Below are positions 13,301 through 23,801 of a stretch of 64,000 bases of DNA, piece by piece. Origin of the DNA: Membranipora membranacea (lineage: Eukaryota > Bryozoa > Gymnolaemata > Cheilostomatida > Membraniporidae); NCBI GenBank assembly GCA_914767715.1, contig OU612074.1:1257501-1321500 (forward strand). Reading direction: 5' to 3'. Positions within the stretch are counted from its first letter, which is position 1. Every line of letters starts with the position of its first letter. The position numbers and the translations under genes are program-made. The notes below the pieces were generated by a model. That model searched no databases. It was not told where the DNA came from and worked only from the letters and a program-made list of their open reading frames with translations.

Positions 13301-14280
13301 CTACCAAGTTTGTGCTAAAGCTGTAGTGCTTCGAGAGTTAATTTAGCGTCCTGACCAATTATTGCTGAATTTTGGGGTCAAGATATAGGTGATAATCTAT
13401 ATATAATTCCTTGATGTAAGCTTTCTTTGGCAACCTCACCGATATCTTATAATAATCAAATTAATGTACCAGGTATCTATAAATGAAAAAAACCGTATTC
13501 AAGATCCAACGTAAATTTTCATCCTGTAGGGAGCTGCACTGCATGAAACGGTGGTGCAAGTCTCATGCACCTAAAAATTATAATACACAGTCATATTGTC
13601 TGCCAGACACCAACTATTCTCAGGGAAGGATGAACACAGAGGATACTTTCATCCTCTGTCTGTCTCTCTGACTATTAGGCAAGCGAATGGGAGATTACCC
13701 AGCCAGAATAAAAAAATTGAACCATCTGTAATCAACAATCATGGGCGGGAGATTACCGGGGTTGTCTGCAAGATTGTATACACCGCACTACCCCCAGCTC
13801 TTAAAGATCTAGAAGAATTGACAGCGACTAACTACCGGTCCTCACAATGCAGATTGTAAGCTTGCAGCAGCCGAATATGAGGGGAAACTCTTGCCGCAAT
13901 CTTGTCGCTGTGGGTGCGACGTCTGCTTCGACTTTCCAGCTTAAAACAAGGCTTTGTATTCAGATTGGAGTGACTATGACTGCTGTACCTCTTCTGGGAT
14001 ATGGCAGATTGCTCATGACCTGTCTGCGTAATATTTGGTTGAAGCAAAACCTTGTTAAACAACATAAAAGTGAAAAAAATCCAAAACAGGGGAGACAACT
14101 ACCACTTTGCAAAAATTAAACTTGTTTAAGGGTTTTTATTGGTGATTTTTTTAGAGATTCAAAATTAATTTTTTTAAACATGGATAAATATCATCTAAAT
14201 GCATATTTTTGAGGCATCGGAAGTATATATTTATCATCCCAGGGAGAAACAGGCCCAAAAAAGCCCCAAAAAAATTTGTT
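10381..14280. other. Long gap without a supported gene
   Basis: I looked on the minus strand for the missing helicase motif I and found none. Several short open frames (10988, 11272, 11824, 13483, 13832) lack family motifs or good splice sites. A (TA)n run lies at about 10195-10208. Confidence 0.4.
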
Positions 14281-14283
14281 TTG

Positions 14284-14440
14284 CTTAAGAAAATGGCCGC
14301 CCCCCCAAATTTTTTCTTTACTACCTTAATAGTCTTACTCAGAAGAAAATTCCCTTCAATTTGATGTATGTTGTTGATTTGTTCCTTCCGATATCACGAA
14401 CCGTAAAAAAAAAGATGATCTGTCCGTTGACTATATACGA
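14284..14440 (-). repeat. Dispersed repeat, inverted relative to the 1.6-kb copy
   Basis: The reverse complement matches 1636-1792, sharing the GTCAACGGACAGATC and TCGTGATATCGGAAGGAAC blocks and the G-rich border. It is non-coding. Confidence 0.65.
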
Positions 14441-14536
14441 TACAAGTTTGGAGCATAGACTGGTGTGATAGTCAGAAATCCTGAAATGAACGTGGAGTGT
14501 GCTGGATTTATTGCCGATCGCCAATTAGCTAGTACA

Positions 14537-14760
14537 GGGGGGTCTTTCAATTAGAACGAGCGATGCTTTACTAAAGCAAATTATCACTATCACATCGCTC
14601 AAAATTATCGCTCACTTTATGTTTCAATTACACATAATCGTTCCCAGATCGTATATAGTTCCATCAATGAGTGAGCGATCTAAAAGCGAGTCCCCTAGCA
14701 CACTCACTGAGTGAGTGAGCGATCAGTTTGCGATTTGGGTGTTTTTAATTCAGACAAGGA
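14537..14760 (+). mobile_element. MITE with GGGGGTCTTTCAATTAGAA end, eroded copy
   Basis: It aligns along its whole length with the element at 22917-23155. Both share the GGGGGGTCTTTCAATTAGAA start, repeated GAGCGAT/TGAGCGAT motifs and CATCAATGAGTGAGCGATCT. The right terminus is mutated (TTTTTAATTCAGACAAGG), so the inverted repeat is no longer complete. Confidence 0.7.
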
Positions 14761-14776
14761 AACTTGGTCCTTTCAG

Positions 14777-15084
14777 CTAGATCTCAATGCAGTCTAATGT
14801 CACTTTATTCAAACTCTGCTCAATGAACTCCCTCTTCAGTTCATTGCTCTGCTCAAATAGGACAATTTTTATGTGGTCCCCAGAGGTTTGAATTAAGTGA
14901 GCTGCACTGTGTATAGATATAATCGATGGAGTGCAACTCAGGTTTCTAACAAACTGCACTCACCATAATTTTCCTTCTTCTTGATGTTGGAAGCTTTAGA
15001 GTGGGTATACTTCCCTTGACCATTGTCCTTGACCCATCATCTCTTACAGTATATTGATCTGCAGTGAAATGTTCATGACATATT
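14777..15084 (-). pseudogene. THAP-type zinc-finger exon and adjoining coding remnant
   Basis: Minus-strand 15084-14964 reads ICHEHFTADQYTVRDDGSRT followed by KGSIPTLKLP. This is the C-terminal half of a THAP DNA-binding domain (C-x-x-HF ... the A/S-x-PT box). It is bounded by CTCCAG and a GTGAGT-type donor. The N-terminal CxxC half was not found. Downstream, 14950-14777 is open in another frame (IISIHSAAHLIQTSGDHIKI) and looks protein-like. Only about 17 bp separate it from the donor, too short for an intron, so a frameshift or a different splice partner is needed. A MITE lies immediately downstream. Confidence 0.45.
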
Positions 15085-17349
15085 CTGGAGTATTTGAATT
15101 GTTTATCAAATCAAAGAATGTTTTATAGTGAAGATCACTTCTTTTTGCCAATTTGAAAATAAGGTTCCTTTGCTTGGCTCTGATACTGAATAAAGAAACT
15201 CCTTAAGTGTCTTGATTATTCAGACATCTATATATGATACACCGCTTACTTAGTGGTCACTTGGTGTGGAATATAGTTTCAACAGTAGATATATTGGACA
15301 ACAACATTTACTGATTTAGAAATTTCTCTGACATGAACCTCCAATATGTTGTTATAAAAATATAAAGCTGAGTGGTTAAATTATGTTACATTACCTATGA
15401 TTGGTTGAGAATGATTGATCTTGAAAACCATTAAGTTTGATTGGATGAGTTTGTCACAGCGAGCAGGCTTGTATGCTTTGAGCAGAATTGAAATAACTTG
15501 TTGACCCAACATACATTCAAGAAGAGTATAGATACTATACTATGGCCCTTGCATTGATACATTAACATCAGACTTCTGACTTCTGAGTGAGTGGGAATTG
15601 GTGGGAAGTACTGAGTTTCCACCCAAAAAATATAGAAGAGGATGTGATACGTGGTTGAAAGCAATCGCAAGGTGGTTCAACTTAGCCCAGCTAAGATTTA
15701 TATCAGTATGCAAGAAGGTTTAGATGTAAATAATAATTACCAGAGAGATAGATGTCGAGTGTGTCTGTCAGTATGTCCAGGTGAGAGTATGAATGGAATG
15801 GATACCAATGGGGTGTGGTAAGTGTGTAACCTTGTTAGGCCAGATAAGTGAGCTAGTGAATTGTAATGGCCAGTTGACCATCTGTATGTATGCTCGATAT
15901 ATATATGTAGTGGAATACCACCAGTCACGGGTTTTCCCAGCTAAGCCGATGGCATCCCTGAGATACTTTTACACACAACCTGTAGTAATTAAAATATTAT
16001 TACACTCAACTAAGGCTTTCTGCATTGATAGCTACTGAGTCATCATCATAATTACTGTATGCTATTCTCAACTGTATTTATTCCAATCGATAAATGGGTA
16101 GTAAAGAATGTGCTAAGCAGCATCAGCTTTGTGCATGACACAATGCATAGAGTAGTTGCTGACTGGAATTTGAACAAGGCACCTAGCGGGTCGCATTTAC
16201 TCACTGATGGAGAGACCAGATAGTGAGTAAGGCTGATTTAACTGCATCACTCTCTCAGATTCATGGATTTTCACGCCTTTTCACTCCCCAGCTACTAGTT
16301 TTGTTTTCCCAGCACTTGATATCCCAGCCGGCAAGGCTTAGCCAGCAACCTTTTGAAGAGGTTGCCAATGGGCAGATTTTTTGTTGGCCAATATCCTCTG
16401 ACATCACCTGTCTTTGATAGGTATGCCAGAGGGAGCCACATATCCCCATTTCCCAGCAACAGATAAAAGTGGTTTTAGATGCTTTTGCTTTTTTACTTTA
16501 TTTTCTTGCCGTTGGCGGTTGCAGAAATAATTTTCTGGACTGACAAAGCTTAGCTAACACTTAAATTATAATGTATATACCATCTATAAGTACGGCTCCA
16601 GCATGAGAACAGTTTATTCATCACTGTTTTCAATGGAACACAGAAGTCTAGGCTGAGTGTAAAAATGGTTGTCAATGCGAGGTCGATGTAATTTGCAGAC
16701 CAAAGTAGCATTTATCTCCCCTAGCTGATTGATCATATTCGAGAATTCTCTACACCCAGACACCAAACAACCAAATGAGAAATCAGCTTCCTATTTTATT
16801 CCTGTGAACCAGTATCACATCCAAGAAATTTGAATTAGGCAAATATGTGGCCATTGATTAAATCAACTGCTTCTGGCACCACTTGCCACTCAACACAAAA
16901 AGTGGTGGTGATGGAAGGAAACATTTGTTGTTGCAAGAATCATTGATTCCAGCTGAGTATTTACACTCATAGGCTAAATGCTCTAAGCATGGCAGAAGCC
17001 TTCTACAGCAGACCCACTCAGACAATACTCCCTGCCCTGACTCCCTCCTCTACAGGCCTTATGAGTAACATAATAAATTAATATATGTAACAAATAAATG
17101 AACTATTCAATTTTAATATTGGATAGAGATATCCCTGTTATATCCTTCCCTGAGAAGGATATAAAACTTATATTAAACTTCTTGAAGAGGTTGCTAAAAA
17201 TTCCTTTTGGCAACCTCTTCCACCGGTCCATATGGCATACAATTGGCAACAGTGTTCAGCCTCTTCTGGTAACCTCTTTCCAACTCAGTTTAGACAACTA
17301 ATCGCCCGCTGGGATTCTCCCGGTTATCTTCTGACTCTTTCATTGCAGG
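15085..17349. other. Gap without a supported gene
   Basis: No exon with family motifs was found. At 17184-17222 a short inverted repeat pairs GAAGAGGTTGCTAAAA with TTTTGGCAACCTCTTC. The same GAAGAGGTTGC word recurs near 16355 and its complement near 17270. Confidence 0.4.
17184..17222. repeat. Short hairpin-forming inverted repeat
   Basis: About 16 bp (GAAGAGGTTGCTAAAA against TTTTGGCAACCTCTTC) pair with one mismatch across a five-base loop. It lies about 130 bp upstream of the presumed 5' UTR exon of the 17.5-kb gene. Confidence 0.5.
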
Positions 17350-17484
17350 TTATTGGAGTAGAATAAAGAACCAATTCAATCACCATCAGTGTACAGATCG
17401 TTGCGGACGCTTACATCATTACAACTCAAATAGGCATTGATCATAATATCGATGACACACTTCAAGAGGAAGATCTCTCCTAGC

Positions 17485-20400
17485 ATGGAGAACAAGGTAG
17501 GGATGGTTATGGGGGGATAAACAAGTAGCTGTCCACAATGTGGTAGTGTGTGTTGGAAATTAACTCTGTATTATTCTAAGACAAGGTCTTAGGTAATACA
17601 TCCCAACTCATGTTATGTAGTATCTTTGTCTTATTCTCGTTAGAAGATATGGAATTCTAATTTTGTTTGTGCCCTTGGGAGATGATTGAGGCTAACTGTA
17701 ACTTAATCAAATCCCTACCCAGCTTGTTTACCAGCTGTCGCTTACTTGTGTGAAACAGGCCTCGTCATACGATTACTTGTTTTGTTATGACAAGGCTAGT
17801 GTGATACTATAAGCCAGAGCAGCGGCAACATCAGAAACAGCTTCATGTATAACTGAAGAGAGCCTCTACTTCTTTAATAGCGCTTCCCTACACACAAAAC
17901 TATACGGGACGCGATAAGAGATCATGCGCTCTTCCGTAGGAAAGGTGATATCGATAGGTATGGGTGTTGCTCATGGACGAGTACCACACAATACTAAATA
18001 TTGCCATAATTTTTATTTTTTTTAGTTGCAGCAACCATTGGGTGTGAAGAGAGTCAAGTCTATAAGTGAAAATTCTCAGATTTTACCGAATAACAACAGT
18101 CAAGGTAGCCTAATGCATTCTGTCCACATTTCCTGACTTGAATTTTGAACAGACTTCAAATAATGATAAAAATCTCAGAGGAGCTTTTAACCACATCAGA
18201 TGTTAGCAAACGCATTGACTTCAAGCATCAAACATCTATTGTGTTTACTGTGATTTACATGATATCGGCATCTTATTAATCATACCTGACACTGCCAGAC
18301 CCAATAAAGCCTGTCTTAATCGGTTAGCACCAGCAACATTGTGGTAATGTCTTGTCACATATTTCTTCTACTTGAGAGAACAGTTGGGGTCCGTACTACA
18401 AAATCATGGATAATGGTTACAACCACAATTAAATTCCCTGTGTACAAGAGAAGATAATCCCAAATTATACCTATATATTCAACGATTAATCATGTTATCA
18501 TAGTTCATAGTTTTGGCATGTTCTTTCATTGACACACTTAGCGCATTTTGAGTAGTTTATGAATTGAAATTGATATAAATTATTTGATTTTACAGACTAT
18601 ACAGAGAGTAGTGGTGGTCAGTTAGACTCCATATTACCTTCACATTACTCGGAACAGCTCTCATTAATAGTAAGTATTCACTTTATGTTTTGTATCGTCT
18701 AAAATAAGCCGATGTGATCCAATCCATCGTATCTTATATTGCAAAGAACATTATGGGCAATCTGAATTTTACTTGGAGGAAATAGATATATCAGTTCAAC
18801 TTTCATGTTGCAGTGCTACCAAATACAGTTTAATATCATATTACTTTGCATGTATATCATAAAGTTTCTAAATTATGAATATCAAAGTTATTCCCAAACT
18901 TATAAACAATCCAGACGGGAACATTGAAGTATTAATTACATCATCAAGAAATTAGCAGCACAAATGTGTGGTCAAAATGAATTGATCTGAAAGTAAGCCA
19001 GGGGTTCTCAGTGCATAAGAAACTGTCACCTAGCAAAGTTGAATATTGGAAATTTTTTTCCAATATAAAATAATTGTTTGCCAAATGTGAGTAATCTTCT
19101 CATTGTGATATAAACCATAATGATATAAACTGTTTGTACAGCTGGATGAGGTACATAAGAGAGGATATAGAATAGCTCTGCTGGCAGCTCATCAGGACAG
19201 TAATAATACAAATGATATAATAACTATGTATAGAGGGAATATAACTCTCAGTACTCAGCTACGGCTACAACATGACTTCGCAGACCCACACTCAGGTAAG
19301 CTCAGAAAGCACATTGTTAGTGTCAAGGTTCTTACAGAGTTGAATGTCTGCTTATAACATCGCTGATAAGGACATATAAATTGTATGTGACTTTGAAAGG
19401 AGTAAGATGTGCAGCTTCAACCTGTCGAAGCCAAGTGGAGTAAATGTGCGTTCATCAACGAATATCCCATGTAAAGTCTATAGGTTCTGAAAAAGGCAGG
19501 CAGCTACTTCTCCTGTAGTTTTTAAATGAAGGAATTGAAATGAAGACATGGATACAACGTCCTGTGATCCTATAAGTAGTACTTTGTCAAACTGAGAAAA
19601 AAAAACCTTTTTGAATCTCAGTTAACTCTGAGTTCATCTGCTTTTTTGGGCAGTACAGTGTGGTGAGCTATTTTAATCCTAAAATATAACATAACAACAA
19701 CAGAACTGTATTTTAAGCCATATAATTAACTGATTTTCTATTTGGAAGCATCCATCTGGAGGTAATCATAGTTCCCTAGAAAGTTTTTTTCATGTCTTCA
19801 GGTCTGATTTTAGTGGTGATATACAGTGTTATCTAACCTTACAGATGAGAAGCAGAGAACCAGAACAGACAGAATATCTTACTCCTCAGATACAGAATCT
19901 ATATCATCAGATAATCAGCACACAAAACCATCAGGTGAAGAATCACAGCCGCTGTGTACCGAAACTCGCCAGTCAAGATCCGGCATACTTCCTACCCATA
20001 ACTGTAATAGTCCTGAAGTCACTGGTGTGAAATCAGAACCAGTGGATTTAGACCTTTTAATTGAAGCTCAATCAGTTCGGTTGTCAGTCCCTCACTCACC
20101 ATATACAGTCAATTCTGAAGACACTCCGGCTATAGACAGTCAAGGTGATATATCTGATGAGATACAATGTACTCCTGCTGTATCAGGACAGCTTCTCTCA
20201 CTACAGAAGGAATCGTCCGCTCTCCACATGTCAGCACTGTTAGGTGACTTTACTTATGGCAATCCGGAGAAGTCGTCAGAAGGTGAGTAATAAAGAGCTA
20301 TATGTTATTTTTAATTCACAGGGCACACTTTTTGGAGAGTATGCGATATTCCCTCAGAGTTTTAAAATCATTGTAGACTGTTAAGTAGAGGAGTTCAGTA

Positions 20401-23400
20401 GAGTGTAGATAGTAGAGTGTTCCTAGGAGGCTCGGTTCGCCATTTCTCCATAGCTCATAATTATTGAGTCACTGACATTAACATAACATAGACCCCCACC
20501 TTAGCTGAGTCCCACATTAACATAACATAGACCTTCACCTTAGCTGAGTCCCCCATTAACATAACACAGACCCCCACCTTAGCTGAGTCCCATATTAACA
20601 TAACATAGACCCCCACCTTAGCTAAGTCCCACATTAACATTACATAGACCCCCACCTTAGCTGAGTCCCACATTAACATAACATAGACCCCCACCTTAGC
20701 TGAGTCTCACATTAACATAACACAGACCCCCACCTTAGCTGAGTCCCACATTAACATAACATAGACCTTCACCTTAGCTGAGTCCCACATTAACATAACA
20801 TAGACCCCCACCTTAGCTGAGTCCCACATTAACATAACATAGACCCCCACCTTAGCTGAGTCCCATATTAACATAACATAGACCCCCACCTTTGCTGAGT
20901 TCCACATTAACATAACATAGACCCCCACCTTAGCTGAGTTCCACATTAACAAAACATAGACCCCCGCCTTAGCTGAGTCCCACATTAACTGACCTGAATA
21001 TTATTAATAAAATATAGATTATAGGATGTGCTCACTAATCTGTCTATTGAACTATTTTCAGTTTCCTGTATCTCATTGGTCATTGGTGCTACTGCCGCTT
21101 GTATCCATATCATATCGCAACTAAAAATGAGCCATTTATGCCTTAGAATGCTTTAATGCTTAAATATCTGTAGATTTAGATGGTGGGATGATATCTAGAG
21201 AGAATTATAAGCCTGTATAACTGAGAGACATTCACAGATCACTACAAATTCTAGAGGCCGGCCAGCAGAAACAACAAGGTAATCTGTCAATACTTAGTCT
21301 GTTGTTTCAGGATCGGAGAAACTTACACTTAAGTTTCTCACAACCTCTTCTCAATCTTGTCCGTTTCCGACTGCAATTAGATTATTACTGGTCAAAATTA
21401 TCATGGTGACATATTTTTTGCTATAATTGCGTACTTGGCATTGGTCATCTGTGGTGTTAGGCTAGGTAACCACGTTTGGCGATGTTCTGCTCAGACAAAC
21501 ACATGTCTGAGCAATAACCATGTAGATTACAGGCTCATGTTCACACCTATGACAATATTTCCCTGAGCTGTTTTGTCCTTTGTAACCCACGCAAATTAAC
21601 GATCCTTTATTGATTTAATATGTACCAAGCAACAAGATCATTAATTTGGAGTTATCGCTCTTCACAGATTAGGGAGATAACTCCTTTTCAACATTAATTG
21701 GCCTTGGAGATACAAATTTACCGATGAAAGACATATTATTTGTAATAAGTATGAGGAAGGAGTCAGGTAAGGGAGCAGCCGTGGTGAAATGGATAGGGCG
21801 TGGGTCTTTCAATCGAGAGGTCCCGTGTTCAATTCTCGGCGCATCCGACCTTATATGCACCTGTGCCACAGTAATATATGAAGTCTCTAGACGCATACTG
21901 ATGATACTGGAAACAAAACACCGAATAACATCTAGGTTTCTCACATGGTATCACAGGGTATCGAGACTATAAACAAACATGAGTTTTTATGATCAAGGCA
22001 TCAGGTGTAACAGACTTAGGACCCCGACTCCTTTGCTTGGTGCTTCGAGGCAGGGGAAATTGCATGCGTTAGCAAAATACCAATAGACATTCTGACCTTG
22101 GTTTTACATGCTGAATAATTTCTTTGTTTCAAATCAACAATCAATTGTGTTCATGATTGAAGTTACTTACAATTTCAGATTCTACGAATATGATGATGAC
22201 GATGTTGTTGGAGATCACAAAGACTGTCAAACAGCTGCAGGTAGGAATTGATGTAAGGGATACAGTCTCACAGCTACCTCACTTCTCATCTTTGGAGGAA
22301 GTCTCCAACTTTAACCCTGATAAGGAAGATAAGAAGTTGTTGGTAAGATATCACTTTAGCTCTCTGATCACGTGATGCCTTATTTCATGTAAATCTCTGA
22401 TCGATAGAGAGTAAATTAGTAAATAGTAGTACCATTTAGGGGAGCTTGGTGTGACGACCCAACACCAAATTTTTAATGAGGGGCGGTTCATGTCAGATGT
22501 AACACTTTTTGTGTAACACAACCACGAAATATATTCATATATCACAAACTTCATATTATCATGAAATAAATAATCACATAATTTTCTTTACTTATCAAAA
22601 AGCTCAAAACTCCTTTTCATACAGTGCTAAGATTAAACAGTTCAATTATGCTAGACGCTCGACTCATTATGGTCCTCTGCAAACAAGTACACATGTACTC
22701 GAGTCTGTATCCAAGATACCGTAACTCCTGCATATTAAATTGAATGCATACTAAACGCTCATCTCATTATCCTGATGTTTCATTTAGGCAAAAAACAGCA
22801 GGTGCTGACCTATTTAGTTTTTATTGCAAATTCATTCATTTCCTACCATGTGACATTTTAAACAAGAAAATAAGAATAAATATCTAGGCCGTACATTTTG
22901 GTGCAGTACTATACTGGGGGGTCTTTCAATTAGAAAGAGCGATGCTTTACTAGAGCAGATTATCACTATCACATCGCTCAAAATTATCGCTCACTTGGTG
23001 TTTCATTTAGACAAATTCGTTCACAGATCGCTCACTCTGAATCTTTATAGCTCCATCAATGAGTGAGCGATCTAAAAGCGAGACCCCTAGCAGGTCTCAC
23101 TCAGTGAGTGAGCAATCAGATTGCAATTTTGGCTGTTTCTAATTGAAAGACCCCCCTGCCTACCTATTTTTTACAATTAACCCTAAACTCAAATTCTAAA
23201 ATGGTAAAATTGTTGAGCAACAGAATATCTGAGAGCATAGGCTTCAATAACTCACAACATGCACCGGTATACGAGCTATAACTATTTCCTCCCTAATAGA
23301 CAATCAAGTACATAGCATCTACATTCTTAAATAGATCATGAAATAACTTTTCTGACCCCAATGTTCTTTATTGAAGACTGTCAGGGGCCATCGGCCGGCA

Positions 23401-23772
23401 ACATCGGCGAAGGACAAGCTGGTAAAGAAGATTCTGTTGTGCGATGGGAGGGTTGCCATCACGCGGCTTATTCGGTTATCCTACAATATCTGCAACAGGC
23501 CAGACTCGTCTATAGTAGATGAGGAGATGGCTAAGATGGCTGAGGCCGGATACGGCAAAATGTTCTCAAAAGGGTTACACAAGGGGTTTTTAAAATCCCC
23601 AATACTGTGTGACAATATGTTGGAGTCAAAAGGTATGACGGCTGAAGAATACCGCAGCAAACTAGAGAAACAATGTGATAAGCTGTCGGAAAAAGCAAAC
23701 AAAATATTTTCTGACGCATATTTGACTGTGTTTCAGAGATGCAACAATTGGAGCCAAAACACAAGTTGTTGA
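17485..23772 (+). CDS. Seven-exon gene, 438 aa, unknown nuclear-type protein
   Basis: Exons are 17485-17496, 18026-18104, 18596-18669, 19142-19295, 19845-20282, 22179-22342 and 23377-23772. All junctions are GT-AG with matching phase, and the whole is open to TGA at 23770-23772. An acceptor at 17349 suggests a 5' UTR exon. The central part is Ser/Thr/Glu-rich (SYSSDTESISSDN) and holds VKSEPVD, which fits the SUMO site pattern hydrophobic-K-x-E. The C-terminal 190 residues are probably a folded helical domain (LPHFSSLEEVSNFN, then KDKLVKKILLCDGRV, then EEYRSKLEKQCDKLSEKANK). It faintly recalls DUF4806-type proteins, but I cannot name the family. Intron 5 holds a 39-bp minisatellite and a SINE, and intron 6 a MITE. 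Confidence 0.75.
20475..20989. repeat. 39-bp minisatellite, 13 copies plus a partial
   Basis: The unit begins ACATTAACATAACATAGACC and ends CACCTTAGCTGAGTCCC. Thirteen units of exactly 39 bp fit 20475-20981, followed by ACATTAAC. Copies differ by one to three substitutions and no indels. Because 39 is divisible by three, one minus-strand frame stays open as a 13-residue repeat, but the array lies in intron 5 of the 17.5-kb gene and is not taken as coding. Confidence 0.9.
21769..21965 (+). mobile_element. tRNA-derived SINE
   Basis: GGGAGCAGCCGTGGTGAAAT opens a tRNA-like head. It has an A-box-like GTGGTGAAATGG and a B-box-like TGTTCAATTCTC about 45 bp later. The tail (GCATCCGACC ... CACATGGTATCA) is partly shared with 44125-44215. 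The acceptor stems do not pair, so it is not a functional tRNA gene. Confidence 0.6.
22365..22500 (+). repeat. Dispersed repeat shared with 41.9 kb
   Basis: It shares CTGATCACGTGA, ATCTCTGATCGATAGAGAGT, GTACCAT and TTGGTGTGACGACCCAA, in the same order, with 41885-42058. It lies in intron 6 of the 17.5-kb gene. Confidence 0.6.
22917..23155. mobile_element. MITE with intact terminal inverted repeats
   Basis: The 239-bp element starts GGGGGTCTTTCAATTAGAAA and ends with the complement (TTCTAATTGAAAGACCCCC). It is flanked by CTG on both sides, a possible 3-bp target duplication. A 3-bp duplication is compatible with PIF/Harbinger or CACTA relatives, but the termini alone do not settle the superfamily. 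The eroded copy at 14537 belongs to the same family. Confidence 0.8.
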
Positions 23773-23795
23773 GCAATTTTGTTTGAATTTCACCT

Positions 23796-23801
23796 AATAA
23801 A
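23796..23801 (+). terminator. Polyadenylation signal AATAAA
   Basis: It lies 24 bp after the stop codon of the 438-aa gene, at a normal distance for a short 3' UTR. Confidence 0.6.

Noticed and set aside
13832-14119. Overlapping frames on both strands near 13.9 kb
   Set aside because: The minus frame starts with a TTG only and neither has a family motif or splice support.
20461-20985. Minus-strand frames made of a 13-residue repeat (MWDSAKVGVYVML)
   Set aside because: They are a by-product of a 39-bp minisatellite whose unit length is a multiple of three; it lies inside an intron.
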